Source: Bryobacterales bacterium
GTDB taxonomy: Bacteria > Acidobacteriota > Terriglobia > Bryobacterales > Bryobacteraceae
Assembly (NCBI GenBank): GCA_025463005.1
Contig: JAOAPR010000056.1
Span: 1-38,014, forward strand
Length of the DNA stretch: 38,014 nt
Reading direction: 5' to 3'
Positions 8,184 through 19,200 of the stretch are shown here, piece after piece (position 1 is the first letter of the stretch; each line of letters starts with the position of its first letter). Under the pieces are notes generated by a model. That model searched no databases, was not told the origin of the DNA, and saw only the letters and a list, made by a program, of their open reading frames with translations. The position numbers were made by a program, and so were the translations under genes.

Positions 8184-11100
8184 ATGCGTTCCTTACTACT
8201 TTCTGCAGCACTATTACTTTTTGCTCTTTCTACATTTGCGCAAAGCGATCGCGGTTCGATCACCGGGACGATTGCCGATCCGGCTGGAGCCGTCGTCGCA
8301 GGGGCGCAGGTGGAAGCGAAGAACGTCGATTCCGGTACGGTATACAACGTGGCCAGTACGAGCACGGGTAACTTTACCCTTGCCCAGTTGCCGACCGGAA
8401 ACTACGAACTGACTGTCACTGTCACAGGCTTCAAGAAGTTCGTTCGACAGAACATCGCCGTTCAAGTGGCCACCACCACCCGTGTGGACGTGGCGCTGCA
8501 AGTCGGCGCAACTTCCGATACGGTGACTGTTACGGAGTCCTCGCCTCTGCTGAAAACTGAGAGCGGGGAAGTCAGCCACAACTTCGAATCGGACCGGCTA
8601 AACAGTCTCCCGGTTATCAGTCTGGGGACCGCCACTGGGACGCTCGGCAACGTGCGGAACCCCTTGCAGGTGGTCAATCTGATGCCGGGAGCGGCGTTTG
8701 CCAACGATAATACGTTGCGAGTAAACGGCATGCCTTCCAGCACGCAGTCCATTCGCATTGAGGGCCAGGACGCCACCAACGGTATCTGGCGCCAGACCAA
8801 TCAGGACACGCAACCGAGCCTGGACGCAGTTCAGGAAGTGTCGGTTCAAACCAGCAACTATGCTGCGGAGTACGGTCAGGCCGGCGGCGGATACTTCAAC
8901 TTCACCATGAAGTCCGGCACCAATCAGTATCACGGCGGCGCATATGATTACTTTGTGAATGAAGCCTTGAACGCCGGAACCCCGTTCACCGATGCGAGCC
9001 TTACCAACAGCCTGAAGGCGGGACAGCACATTCGAAATCGGCAGCGCAAGAACGACTACGGATTCACTTTTGGCGGACCGATCAGGATCCCCAAGATCTA
9101 TGACGGTCACGATAAGAGCTTCTTCTTTTTCAACTTTGAGCAGTATCGTGAGGCCCTGAACGTTGGCACGGGAACTTCTACGGTACCGACTGCCGCCTAC
9201 CTGCAAGGCAACTTCGCCGGTGCGCTTGGGGCTCTTCTCCCTCTTACGGACCCGCTGGGCCGCCAGGTTTTCCAAAATGAAATCTTCGACCCGAAGTCGC
9301 AAACCACTGCGCCAGACGGCTCCCTCGTTCGCACTCCGTTCACGAATAATGCGATCCCCTTGACTTCCATTGACCCAGTGGCTGCGAAAGTTCAGGCGAT
9401 GCTTCCGCTAGCAACCAACCCCACGGCAAAAGTAAACAACTACATCATCCCGGGGTATCAAAATTTCCGGCACACTACGATTCCATCCTTTAAACTGGAC
9501 CACAACCTGAGTTCCGCGATCAAGTTGTCGATGTATTACTCCTATACGCACACGGCATCACCCAACGCCAACGGGTTCGCGCAGGTGTTTACCAGCGCGG
9601 AACCGTCGGATACCGAGTCGCGTACCACCCGCGTCAATTATGATCAGACCATTTCGCCGACGATGTTGCTGCACTTGGGCGCTGGTCTGCTGGCCACGAC
9701 TCGGCCCGCAATCCCTCCAACCTTCGACCAGGGCCAGTTCTGGGCTCCGAACCAGCAGTTCTATATCAACCAGTTTCCGAATATCGGGGGCTTGAACGAT
9801 GCCTTCAATGGCGGCACCAGCATTGGCCTTGGTTCGGCTTTCGGCGCCACCTTCGTGAAGGACCTGAAGCCTACTGGAAACGCCAGCCTCACTTGGGTAA
9901 AAGGCAACCACACGTTCAAGCTGGGCGGGGAAATGGTGATCGAGGGGATTCCCACGTTGAACACGTCCCGGGCTTCCGGTGTGATCACCTTCGCCCCCCA
10001 ACAGACTGGCGAACCCTGGGAGCTCGGCAAGAATCTGAACAACCTGACAACCGGCTTCGGCTACGCCAGCTTCTTCCTTGGCGCGGTTGGCGGGTTCAAT
10101 ATAACTCCTGTCGCAGAAACACGAATGGGCAACCATTCCTTCGCGATGTATCTCCAGGACACTTGGAAGGTTACTCGAAAGCTGACGCTCGACTACGGGT
10201 TGCGCTACGACTACCAAACCGAGCAGAAGGAACAGTACGGCCGCATGCAGAACGCCGCGTTTAATACGCCGAACCCAAATGCCGGCGGGCGCAACGGTAC
10301 AGTGATTTACGAAGGCGATGGCGGAGGCCGCTGCAACTGTAGGTTCCAGAGCAACTATCCGTATGCAATTGGGCCGCGGCTTGGAGTCGCCTATCAGATT
10401 AACGCCAAGACCGTGCTCCGTGCGGGCGCCGGCCTGGCTTACGGAACTTCGCCCAACAACGCCTTCCTTTCCTACAGCGTCAACGACTTCTATCCTGTGA
10501 CGCCTGCCTACGGCCAAGTAGTGAGCCAATTGAAGGACGGGAATCCGTATCAAGTGGGTAACCCCTTCGGCAACCCACCTTTCCACTATCCGGACTTTAC
10601 TCCCCATTTCCCGTTCGCGACCGCGCCTGGCGTGGTTCCGCCCGTATCAGTGTTCATCTCGATCGATCGCAATGGTGGCCGGCCTCCACGCATTTTCCAA
10701 TGGAGCTTCGGGCTGCAGCGGGAGGTTATGCGCGACCTAGTGGTTGAGGCCGCTTGGGTAGGGAATCGGGGAGCATGGTGGACGGCTCCGCTGCTCGCGA
10801 CGCAGAATTACAACGCACTGCAACCCGCGGACCTGGCGAAAATCGGTATCGATTTGACCAATCCCGCCGATCGGGCGCTCCTGACAGCTCCCATCGCTTC
10901 AGCGTTGGTGATCTCCAGGTTCCCGTATTTAGCGAATCCCAATAACGTCTACCCAGGATTCCCGAATAACCAGCAATTAATCCAGGCGCTCAAGCCTTAC
11001 CCGCAGTGGCTGGGAATCCCGCCTTTCCTAGGGCCGCCGCTCGGCGACACCTGGTACGATTCGCTCCAGGCTAAAGTAACCAAGCGCTACTCCCATGGAT

Positions 11101-11918
11101 TGGACGTCCAGGGCGCTTTCACCTGGCAGAAAGAACTGACGCGCGGGGTCAACTCCGATACATCTTACCTAACGCCGCAAGCGCCGCTGATCAATGACGT
11201 CTTCAACTACGCAACCGCCAAGCAGATCTCGGGTTTCAGCCGTCCTCTGCAGTTGATCATTTCCTTCAACTACACGACTCCGGGATTGAAAGGTGATGGC
11301 GCCACCATGAAAGCGTTATCGTGGGCTGCCCGCGACTGGACTGTCGGTAGCGTACTTCGTTATCAGAGTGGAGCGCTCCTTCGTATTCCCGCCTCCAACA
11401 ACCAATTGCTTACCCAGTTGGGCCGTGGGCCGGCGAATAATCCCGCCTTGTGGGGCGGCGGCGCTACTTTCGTAAACCGGGTTAACGGGGTGAGCCCGTT
11501 CCTCCAGGACCCCAACTGCCATTGCATCGATCCGACCCAGCAACTCGTGCTGAATCCGGCCGCTTGGCAAGACGTACCGGCAGGCCAATTTGGGGCCGGG
11601 GCTCCCTACTATAACGACTACCGGTGGCAGCGCCAGCCGCAGGAGGCGTTCAACGTTGGCCGGAACTTCCGGCTGGCCAAAGAAGGCAAGGTCAATCTCA
11701 ATGTCAGGGCGGAGTTCCAGAACATATTCAACCGGCTAACTCTATCCGCTCCCGGAGCGCCTCCAGCCGCCGGATCGAACGTCTCGAACATTGCTCAGCC
11801 AGTAGCCCACAACAATCCGGGCCAGGCGCTTTCCGCCGGGTTTGGATTCGCGAATACCTTTAACGGTGCCGGAACCAATCCTCGGTCGGGCCAGATCGTG
11901 GCGCGTATCACGTTCTGA
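8184..11918 (+). CDS. Oar-like TonB-dependent-receptor-type outer membrane protein (paralogue 2)
   Basis: A 1,244-residue protein colinear with the preceding receptor: signal peptide (MRSLLLSAALLLFALSTFAQ), regulatory-like beta-sandwich (SDRGSITGTIADPAGAVVAG), plug-like motifs (TLRVNGMPSSTQSIRIEGQD, GGGYFNFTMKSGTNQYHGG), and a barrel ending SGQIVARITF with the terminal Phe. The two are clearly the product of a tandem duplication, including promoter and leader. They differ most in presumed surface-loop segments (for example after LLHLGAGLL, and in the C-terminal 300 residues), so ligand range may differ. The start at the ATG of 8184 follows GGGGAGGTAAC. The gene downstream has a separate promoter. 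The ligand is unknown; export of substrates or an adhesive role cannot be excluded. Confidence 0.9.
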   Translation: MRSLLLSAALLLFALSTFAQSDRGSITGTIADPAGAVVAGAQVEAKNVDSGTVYNVASTSTGNFTLAQLPTGNYELTVTVTGFKKFVRQNIAVQVATTTRVDVALQVGATSDTVTVTESSPLLKTESGEVSHNFESDRLNSLPVISLGTATGTLGNVRNPLQVVNLMPGAAFANDNTLRVNGMPSSTQSIRIEGQDATNGIWRQTNQDTQPSLDAVQEVSVQTSNYAAEYGQAGGGYFNFTMKSGTNQYHGGAYDYFVNEALNAGTPFTDASLTNSLKAGQHIRNRQRKNDYGFTFGGPIRIPKIYDGHDKSFFFFNFEQYREALNVGTGTSTVPTAAYLQGNFAGALGALLPLTDPLGRQVFQNEIFDPKSQTTAPDGSLVRTPFTNNAIPLTSIDPVAAKVQAMLPLATNPTAKVNNYIIPGYQNFRHTTIPSFKLDHNLSSAIKLSMYYSYTHTASPNANGFAQVFTSAEPSDTESRTTRVNYDQTISPTMLLHLGAGLLATTRPAIPPTFDQGQFWAPNQQFYINQFPNIGGLNDAFNGGTSIGLGSAFGATFVKDLKPTGNASLTWVKGNHTFKLGGEMVIEGIPTLNTSRASGVITFAPQQTGEPWELGKNLNNLTTGFGYASFFLGAVGGFNITPVAETRMGNHSFAMYLQDTWKVTRKLTLDYGLRYDYQTEQKEQYGRMQNAAFNTPNPNAGGRNGTVIYEGDGGGRCNCRFQSNYPYAIGPRLGVAYQINAKTVLRAGAGLAYGTSPNNAFLSYSVNDFYPVTPAYGQVVSQLKDGNPYQVGNPFGNPPFHYPDFTPHFPFATAPGVVPPVSVFISIDRNGGRPPRIFQWSFGLQREVMRDLVVEAAWVGNRGAWWTAPLLATQNYNALQPADLAKIGIDLTNPADRALLTAPIASALVISRFPYLANPNNVYPGFPNNQQLIQALKPYPQWLGIPPFLGPPLGDTWYDSLQAKVTKRYSHGLDVQGAFTWQKELTRGVNSDTSYLTPQAPLINDVFNYATAKQISGFSRPLQLIISFNYTTPGLKGDGATMKALSWAARDWTVGSVLRYQSGALLRIPASNNQLLTQLGRGPANNPALWGGGATFVNRVNGVSPFLQDPNCHCIDPTQQLVLNPAAWQDVPAGQFGAGAPYYNDYRWQRQPQEAFNVGRNFRLAKEGKVNLNVRAEFQNIFNRLTLSAPGAPPAAGSNVSNIAQPVAHNNPGQALSAGFGFANTFNGAGTNPRSGQIVARITF

Positions 11919-11945
11919 GTTTATTTCGAGCGTGTTTTCGGACGT

Positions 11946-11974
11946 TTGACGCTGCCGGTGGGCGGTGATAACGT
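11946..11974 (+). promoter_or_regulatory. Sigma-70-type promoter of the molybdenum hydroxylase gene
   Basis: TTGACG (11946-11951) and TAACGT (11969-11974) with a 17-bp spacer, in the 75-bp gap after the second receptor gene. The expected transcript start near 11981 is just ahead of the Shine-Dalgarno GGAGG (11984-11988). The in-frame TTG at 11946 is the -35 element, which rules it out as a start codon. Confidence 0.6.
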
Positions 11975-11993
11975 CGGTAGAGCTGGAGGCGTT

Positions 11994-14189
11994 ATGAAAA
12001 CCACCACTCGTATCGATCGCCGGTCATTTCTTCGCGTAACGTCGGTGGCCGGCGGCGGAATGCTGCTCGGTCTCTACACGAAGCCTCTCAGCTCCCAGGC
12101 GCAAGGCCAAGCAGCCGCGCCGCTAAAGGCTGACGCGTTTATCCGCATCGGGGCCGATGGGTCGGTCACGATCATGGCCAAGAATCCCGAAGTCGGCCAG
12201 GGCGTCAAGACCCACCTGCCGATGATCATCGCGGATGAACTGGACGTCGATTGGAAGGACGTCAAAATACAGCAGGCCGATCTCGATCAGGCCAAGTACG
12301 GACCGCAATCCGCCGGCGGCAGCAATTCGACGCCGACTAATTGGGATCCGCTGCGGCTGGTGGGCGCGACCGGACGGCAGATGATGCTCACTGCGGCCGC
12401 GCAGACCTGGAACGTGCCGGAATCGGAATGTTCGACGGCTTCGGGTAAGGTTACACACCGGCCGAGCAACCGGACGGCAGGCTACGGCGCGCTGGCAGCG
12501 AAGGCTGCCACGTTGCCCCCGCCCGATCCAAAGTCGGTGAAGCTCAAGGATGCCAAGGATTACAAAATTATCGGCCAGCCTTTGGTCGGTGTCGATGTAG
12601 CCGCGATTGTCACCGGAAAACCGATCTTCAGCATCGATTTCACCGTTCCCGGAATGCTCTACGCGGTGTTCGAAAAGTGTCCCGTATTCGGCGGCAAGGC
12701 GAAGAGCGCAAATCTGGACGTCATCAAGGCGATGCCGGGAGTCCGCCACGCGTTCATCGTGGAAGGCGGGACGCAGCTCACGGGTTTACTCTCTGGAGTT
12801 GCGATTGTCGCCGATACCTGGTGGCAGGCGCGCACGGCTCGCCAGAAGCTTCAGGTGGTATGGGATGAGGGTCCTACTGCGACGCAATCCACGATCGGGT
12901 TTGCCCAAAAGGCCGACGAACTGTCGAAACAGCCTCCAGGATTCGCATTGCGAAACGACGGAAATGCCGACAGCGCGCTTGCGGGCGCTGCGAAAGTCGT
13001 CGAGGCGGCCTACTCGTATCCGTTTATTTCGCACGCGCCGCTGGAGCCGGAGAACACCGTCGCCCATTTCAAGGACGGCAAGCTCGAGATCTGGGCGCCC
13101 AGCCAAACCCCGGCAGCGGGGCTTCAGGTCGTCACGCAGACTCTCGGATTGCAGAACAGCGACGTCGTGTTCCACCAGGTGCGCGGCGGGGGCGGTTTTG
13201 GTCGACGGCTGACCAACGACTACGCGGTCGAGGCAGCTTGGATCGCCAAGCAGGTCGGAGTGCCGGTGAAGCTCCTGTGGACTCGCGAAGACGACATGGC
13301 GCACGATTTCTATCGTCCCGGCGGTTTCCACTATTTGAAGGGTGGCGTGGATGGTTCGGGGAAGCTGGTCGCCTGGCGCAATCACTATGTGAGCTTTGGT
13401 GAAGGCCAGCGGTTCGCGCCGCAGGCGAATATCAACCAGAATGAATTTCCTGCCACGTTCGTGCCAAACTTTTCTTTCCAGTCGAGCCTGATGCCGCTAG
13501 GCGTGCCGACGGGCGCGATGCGCGCGCCGCGCAGCAACGGATTTTGCTTCGTCTTCCAGTCCTTCGTCGACGAACTGGCGCACGCCGCCGGGAAAGATCC
13601 TTTGCAATTCCGGATCGACCTGGTGGGAGCTACGCGCGTGGGGACCGCCGCGGACGCCGACTTAGATGGCTCGCGAATGCGCGGGGTTTTGGAGCTGGTT
13701 CGCGAGAAATCCGGCTGGGGCAAGAAGAACCTTTCGAAGGGTCGCGCGCTGGGCGTGGCATTCCAATTCGCGCACCGCGGTTATTTCGCCGAAGTAGTCG
13801 ACCTGACCGTCGACGCCAACAGCAAGGTGAAGGTCAACAAAGTCTGGGTGGCGGCGGACATCGGCCGCCATATCATCAATCCGAGCAACGCCGAGAATCA
13901 GGTGCAGGGGTCGGTGATTGAGGCGCTGAGCAGCGTGATGTCGTGGGAGATCACGATCGAGCGCGGCCGGGCGATGCAGGCCAACTTCGATAAGTATCCG
14001 CCGGTGCGAATTTCACAAGCGCCGCCTGAGATCGAGGTGCACTGGCTGAAGTCGGACAACCCTCCTACGGGACTGGGCGAGCCCGCCGTGCCCGCGATCC
14101 TGCCGGCGGTGACGAACGCCATCTTCGTCGCAACCACTAAACGGATCCGCTCACTGCCGCTAGCGAAGCACGGATTTAGCTGGGCGTAA
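11994..14189 (+). CDS. Xanthine dehydrogenase-family molybdopterin-binding subunit (IorB-like), Tat-exported
   Basis: A 731-residue large subunit of a molybdenum hydroxylase. A twin-arginine signal ([15 protein letters not shown], residues about 8-22) predicts folded export to the periplasm. Family motifs in order are: [39 protein letters not shown] (Moco-binding glycine loop), [20 protein letters not shown], and [17 protein letters not shown], whose Glu corresponds to the conserved active-site glutamate. It resembles isoquinoline 1-oxidoreductase beta and periplasmic aldehyde dehydrogenase (PaoC) subunits, which hydroxylate N-heterocycles or oxidise aldehydes. Such enzymes need a small 2Fe-2S subunit and usually a cytochrome; neither is next to it. 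The start at 11994 has GGAGG upstream and keeps the Tat motif near the N-terminus. The gene is convergent with the PQQ dehydrogenase, 11 bp away. The substrate is unknown. Confidence 0.88.
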   Translation: MKTTTRIDRRSFLRVTSVAGGGMLLGLYTKPLSSQAQGQAAAPLKADAFIRIGADGSVTIMAKNPEVGQGVKTHLPMIIADELDVDWKDVKIQQADLDQAKYGPQSAGGSNSTPTNWDPLRLVGATGRQMMLTAAAQTWNVPESECSTASGKVTHRPSNRTAGYGALAAKAATLPPPDPKSVKLKDAKDYKIIGQPLVGVDVAAIVTGKPIFSIDFTVPGMLYAVFEKCPVFGGKAKSANLDVIKAMPGVRHAFIVEGGTQLTGLLSGVAIVADTWWQARTARQKLQVVWDEGPTATQSTIGFAQKADELSKQPPGFALRNDGNADSALAGAAKVVEAAYSYPFISHAPLEPENTVAHFKDGKLEIWAPSQTPAAGLQVVTQTLGLQNSDVVFHQVRGGGGFGRRLTNDYAVEAAWIAKQVGVPVKLLWTREDDMAHDFYRPGGFHYLKGGVDGSGKLVAWRNHYVSFGEGQRFAPQANINQNEFPATFVPNFSFQSSLMPLGVPTGAMRAPRSNGFCFVFQSFVDELAHAAGKDPLQFRIDLVGATRVGTAADADLDGSRMRGVLELVREKSGWGKKNLSKGRALGVAFQFAHRGYFAEVVDLTVDANSKVKVNKVWVAADIGRHIINPSNAENQVQGSVIEALSSVMSWEITIERGRAMQANFDKYPPVRISQAPPEIEVHWLKSDNPPTGLGEPAVPAILPAVTNAIFVATTKRIRSLPLAKHGFSWA

Positions 14190-14200
14190 TTTCGGCAGCG

Positions 14201-16213
14201 CTAATTATTTGCCGGCAGCGCGAAAGCGACCAGTTCGGCGTTATATCCCTGGCCGCTGATCGCGACAACAATGTACTGCTTGCCGTTGAGCATGTAGGTC
14301 ATCGGCGATCCGCTCTGTGGAGCCGGAATGTACACCTTGCCGGCATCCTTGCCACTAGCCTTGTCGTAAGCCCTCAGATACGCCCCGCGACGGCCGTCGG
14401 CCATCGTGACCACGCCTTTTTCGCCGGCGACGAGCAGAGTTTTGGTGACCAGCGTTCCCGCCTGACCGGGCCGCCCCGTGCGCGGGATGTTCATGCCCTG
14501 GAGCGCCGGATGATTCCGAATATTGTCCGGAGTGTCACCGTGCGCCACCTGCCACAGGATCTCACCCTTGTTGAGGTCGATCGCCGTGATGCGCCCGTAG
14601 GGCGGTTTGAGCAGCGGCAATCCCTGAACGGTCAGTCCACCGCCCGGACCCCCTGCGGCGGGAGCTGCCGCGCCGCCGCGACCACCCGAGGCAGCCGAGG
14701 GCGCCGGAGGCGGCTCTGGACCGCGCGCCTGACCCGAGATATAGTTCATATCTGATCGCGTCCCGCCGGGAACTAATCCGATCGCGGTGACCGTGGTTTG
14801 TGAAGAGACGTACGCGACGTGCGTCTCAGGATCGTACGACCCTCCCGGCCAGTTCGATCCGCCGCCCGCGGTCGCCGCTGTCAGAGTCGCCAGCGGGCCG
14901 TCAAAACTGCTGACGACTCCCGGTGTAAACATCGGCCCGATTTTGTAGCGCGAAACCAGTTTGACGGCCTCTGCGCGAAGCTGCGGCGTGAAATCGATCA
15001 GATCGTTGATCGAGATGCCCTGCAGATCGTAGGCCGGCGGTTTGGTCGGGAACGGTTGCGTGGGCGAATACCATTCGCCCGGAACATTTCCTTTTTCGAC
15101 CGGCTTCTCGACGATGGGCCAGATGGGCTCGCCCGTCTCGCGGTTCAGAACGTACATGAACGCCTGTTTGGTGGGCTGGGCCACGGCTTTCACGGTGCGG
15201 CCGTTGATGGTGATGTCGGCCAGGATCGGCGGGCACGGATTATCCATGTCCCAAATGCCGTGGTGAATGTACTGGTAGTGCCACTTGCGTGCGCCGGTCT
15301 TAAGATCCACCGCTACGATGCTCTCGCCAAACAATCCTGCGCCCGGACGATGGCCGCCGTAGTAGTCGCCGGTGGGCATCTCGACGCCGATGTAGGCCAA
15401 GCCGAGCTGCTCGTCGATCGACATTTGTCCCCACGCGCCGGTGTTGCCGGTATAAGCCCAGGAATCCTGTTCCCAGGTGTTCAGCCCGAACTCGCCGGGC
15501 TTGGGAATGGTGTGGAAGATCCACAGGCGCTTGCCGGTGCGGGCGTCATAGCCGCGCACATAACCCTTCACGTTGGTCTTGCTAACCGGGACACCTCCGG
15601 GCTTGTGAGCGGCTCCCACGACCACCGTGTTGCCGGCGACGAGCGGCGCCGAGTGCAATCCGATATCTGGGCTGAGCGGATCGATCTCCTGATCGTCGTC
15701 TGCTTTGAGATCCACCATGCCGTTCTTTCCGAAAGCGGGAATGCGGATGCCGGTCTTGGCGTCGAGCGCCACCATCTGATAGCCCGGAGTGACGTAGATA
15801 ATGCGCTCCTCGCGGCCATCGGTCCAGTACGCCAGGCCGCGTCCGGAAAGCTGCCGGGGTGCGGCGGTTCCGCGCTGGCCTTCGTTCTCGCCGTGGACCC
15901 ACAGCAGCTCACCAGTGGCCCCATCCAGCGCGACTACTGAGCGTCGAGTTCCGGCAGTCGAGTAAAGTACGCCTTTGACCATCAGCGGCGTGCCTTCCAG
16001 ATTGGCTTCCGGCTTGGGGCCGAGATTATCGGTCTTGAAGCGCCACGCGACTTCCAGCTTGTCGAAATTAGCGGCGCTGATCTGGTCGAGCGCGGAGTAG
16101 CGGGTATTCCCGAGATCGCCGCCATAGGTCGGCCATTCTCCGTTTTTCGCTCCCGTCTGCGCCAGAAGGGATGACCCCGCCAAGAGCAAGCACGCTAACA
16201 ATGTTCGATTCAT
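14201..16213 (-). CDS. PQQ-dependent dehydrogenase (quinoprotein, no haem domain)
   Basis: A 670-residue exported quinoprotein. The signal peptide (MNRTLLACLLLAGSSLLAQ) is followed by GEWPTYGGDLGNTRYSALDQ, the usual opening of PQQ glucose/alcohol dehydrogenase propellers. Repeated propeller-blade motifs include VALDGATGELLWVHGE, VALDAKTGIRIPAFG, GYDARTGKRLWIFH, VDLKTGARKWHYQ and AIDLNKGEILWQVAHGD. No C-x-x-C-H is present, so electrons must go to a separate carrier. A Pro/Gly/Ala-rich insert (about residues 545-575) interrupts the propeller. The enzyme would oxidise alcohols or sugars in the periplasm. The ATG at 16213 has GAGGAGA in front and a TATAAT box 22 bp upstream; the frame is open further 5', but that part overlaps the end of the receptor gene. 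Cofactor synthesis genes (pqq) are not in the window. Confidence 0.85.
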   Translation of the reverse strand: MNRTLLACLLLAGSSLLAQTGAKNGEWPTYGGDLGNTRYSALDQISAANFDKLEVAWRFKTDNLGPKPEANLEGTPLMVKGVLYSTAGTRRSVVALDGATGELLWVHGENEGQRGTAAPRQLSGRGLAYWTDGREERIIYVTPGYQMVALDAKTGIRIPAFGKNGMVDLKADDDQEIDPLSPDIGLHSAPLVAGNTVVVGAAHKPGGVPVSKTNVKGYVRGYDARTGKRLWIFHTIPKPGEFGLNTWEQDSWAYTGNTGAWGQMSIDEQLGLAYIGVEMPTGDYYGGHRPGAGLFGESIVAVDLKTGARKWHYQYIHHGIWDMDNPCPPILADITINGRTVKAVAQPTKQAFMYVLNRETGEPIWPIVEKPVEKGNVPGEWYSPTQPFPTKPPAYDLQGISINDLIDFTPQLRAEAVKLVSRYKIGPMFTPGVVSSFDGPLATLTAATAGGGSNWPGGSYDPETHVAYVSSQTTVTAIGLVPGGTRSDMNYISGQARGPEPPPAPSAASGGRGGAAAPAAGGPGGGLTVQGLPLLKPPYGRITAIDLNKGEILWQVAHGDTPDNIRNHPALQGMNIPRTGRPGQAGTLVTKTLLVAGEKGVVTMADGRRGAYLRAYDKASGKDAGKVYIPAPQSGSPMTYMLNGKQYIVVAISGQGYNAELVAFALPANN

Positions 16214-16235
16214 GGATCTCCTCGTTCGTCGATAG

Positions 16236-16264
16236 ATTATATACGCGCGGAGTGACAAACTCCA
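16236..16264 (-). promoter_or_regulatory. Promoter candidate for the PQQ dehydrogenase gene
   Basis: On the minus strand a perfect TATAAT occupies 16241-16236, with a weak -35 (TGGAGT, 16264-16259) 17 bp away. Transcription would start near 16229, leaving a short leader with GAGGAGA before the ATG at 16213. It lies in the 68-bp gap after the receptor pseudogene. Confidence 0.5.
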
Positions 16265-16281
16265 TGCCCACGGGATCCGGC

Positions 16282-19200
16282 TTAGAACTGCAGGCGGGCG
16301 ACGATTTGGCCGGAGCGCTGTCCGCTGGTGCCGCTCAGAGGATTGATCGTTCCGAAGCCGCCCGTAAACTGGCCCAAAGCATTTTGCGTCGGCGCCGCGG
16401 TGAAGCTTCCGATCGTTACGGGGGCAAGGCCGGTCCCTCCATAGCGCAGGCGGTTGAAGGCGTTGCTCCATTCCGCACGGATCTGCAGATTAATCGTCTC
16501 CGTCATCCGGAAATTCCGGCTGAAGCTCACGTTCTCCTGCGGCTGGCGAATGCCACGGAAGTAGCGAATGGCGGTGGCCTGGTTAGCGGCCCACTGACCG
16601 TCTGGCACGGGCTGCCATGCGTTCTTGTTCAGGACGATGGTCTTGGTCGGGTCAAAACAATGGCAGTTGATATCGATAGGGTCGTTGTGATGAACCCCAC
16701 CGAGATCCGTCCAGTCCGTGGACCAAATCGATTGTCCCGATAATAGCTGAGCCGGCCCAGGGCCACGGCCGAGATAGTTGCTGATGGGATCGACAGCGGC
16801 CGAGGTAGGAAGTGCGAGCGCTGCGGCGCTCTGGTATTGAACGTACCAGCCCATTCCCCAATCACTAACGATCGCTGAGATAATTTTTGCGAGGCGGAGC
16901 TTGGGAACAGTGTATTCGGCGGAGAGTCGTAACTGATGCGGGTAATCATTCGGCGACAGAGTTTTTCCCAGACCGTAATTAAAGACGTCCGGCTCATTCA
17001 TCTCCTGCAACGTCTTGGAGAAGGTGTAATTCGCATTCAGCGATAGCCCGTGGGACAGCCGCTTGGTTACGACGAGCTGCAGGGCATCGTACCAGGTCTT
17101 TCCCAACGGAGAGTTACCTGGTGCAATCGCGTTGTTGTACTGCGGGAAGGCGCGGATAATCTGGCGCGGCGTCTGGCCCTGATCGTAATTCGGATAGGGC
17201 AGGAAGACCCTACGCGAGGCCAACAACGATAGGTCGGCCGCGCTGAGATTTCTCCAGGGAGTTGTGAGCAGACGTTTGTCGGTAGAATTTCCGATGGTGA
17301 ATCCGTACCGCGCCAATAAAGCGTCGGAGATGTCATTAAAGCCCGGCGTGGCCTGCTGCCCTAGGCCGGGTGACCACCACACTCCCCTACTGCCTACATA
17401 GGATGCTTCAACAATCAGGTTGCGCCCAATCTCGCGCTGGAGGCCGAGGCTGAATTGAACCTGCCTGGCTGGTCGTCCGGCGTTCGGGTCCAAATATGCC
17501 GGTGCAGTCGCGACCGCATTTAGAGGCAGCCCGACGTTCGCGTCAAATCGCGGCCACTGCGGCGTCACGTAAGTCGGGATGCCATCTTTCAACTGGAAAA
17601 GCCACTGACCGAACGCCGGCGATCCACCAGTGGCCGTGTTGCTGGCCGAACCAGCGACGCCCGGAGTCGCCGTGTATACGATTCCGAGCCCCCCGCGCAG
17701 CACAGTCTTCGAGTTGATCTGGAATGCTGCACCCAGCCTCGGTCCGACGGCGAAAGGATAGCTCTTGGCAAATGCGCAATTGCAGGTCGCCTCGAAGATC
17801 GATCCTCCCGGGTGACCGGCTGCGGAAGAATTAGGAATGGTCGGATTGAAGTTCGCGTTCCGGCCGTACTGCTCCTTGGCGTAGGTGCCATAGTCCCACC
17901 GGATACCGTAATCCACGGTGAGCTTGCGAGTAATTTTCCAGCTGTCCTGGGTGAACACGCCCCATTGCCACTTGGAGGTCCTGATATCGGCGGGGACGGC
18001 TAGGGTCACTCCCGTAACATCTCCCAGCAGGTAATCGGCGAACGGGAACCCCGTGCTGCCTTGCGATGTAGTCAGACCGGTGAGAGAGATTTGCGAGGTC
18101 GCTCCGTTGGCTCCAAACACATAGGAGCCAGCGGTGTTGGTGAAGGTTTGCGTCGGATACTCTTCGTAGCGAGCCTCCATTCCAGCTTTGTGGGTATGGC
18201 TTCCTTTGACCCAGCTCAAGTTGAAGTTCGCGGAGGGCCGATGTTCAGTCCCGGCTGAGCTCTGGACGCCGCCCGCTGGCCCGAGACTGGACATGCCGCC
18301 GGTCGCCTGGGCGCACGCGAAGAACGGCGCCGTTCCGCACTGGCACTGAAATTCGGGAAATTGCGATTCACCGTAGCGCCCTGTAGTCCCAACGACGCTA
18401 GCGCGTTATAGTCCACGACCGGAGCATCGTCAGAGCTGTTATTGGCCGAATAACCCACGCCGAAGTGCAGCAGCAGCGACGGAGTCAGGGTGTGGTCGTA
18501 ATTACCGCGAATTGTCGGCGAGTAGACGAACGTGCCGCGTGCCGGATCGATCGGCAGGGGCAAGCCCACCGAATTGCCGTTCGGGAACGGGAACTGTGAC
18601 TCCGTAACCGTGCGGCCGTAATAGAAAGCCAGGTGACCTTTGGAGCTGAGTTGATGGTCCATCTTAAGGGATGGGATTTGCGAGGTACGATGACTCAGCC
18701 ACGGGTTCTGGTAGTTGTTGCCGAGTTGGCCGGATGCTGCGTTCGGTCCGGTAGGGCCGGGGACCAGCGCCAGGATCTTCGCCGAGACGGGGTCAATTGA
18801 CTGGAGCGGGATCTTGTTACCCGGAAACTGCGTACGAACAACGATACTCGCGCCGGGAGTGCAAAAAGAGCTCAGCGCAGAATTGCAAATTACGCTCTGA
18901 GTGCTCGCAGGGTCGTAAATCGCGCCAGACACGACCTTGTTTCCGAGCGGATCGATATAATCCTTGCCACCGACTTGAACGAAGCGCGGGCCAGCGGCTG
19001 TTCCGGATCCAGTGATGACCTCCGTAAAGTCGCCGTTCCGATATTGCGGCGTGGGAACTGTCCCGGTCGTGCTGGTAACGTGCAGGTTTTCCCTGTACTG
19101 CTCAAAGTTGAAGAAGAAGAATGTTTTGTTCTCGCCGTCGTAGATTTTCGGGATCCGGACGGGCCCGCCCAGTGTCCCGCCGTAATCGAACCTTCGCTGC

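Noticed and set aside
14819-15940. A 373-codon plus-strand frame inside the PQQ dehydrogenase gene
   Set aside because: Antisense shadow of propeller-blade codons; no ribosome site or known motif.
18340-18360. Programmed -1 frameshifting in the third receptor gene
   Set aside because: No X-XXY-YYZ slippery heptamer or nearby strong hairpin was seen, and the paralogues need no shift.
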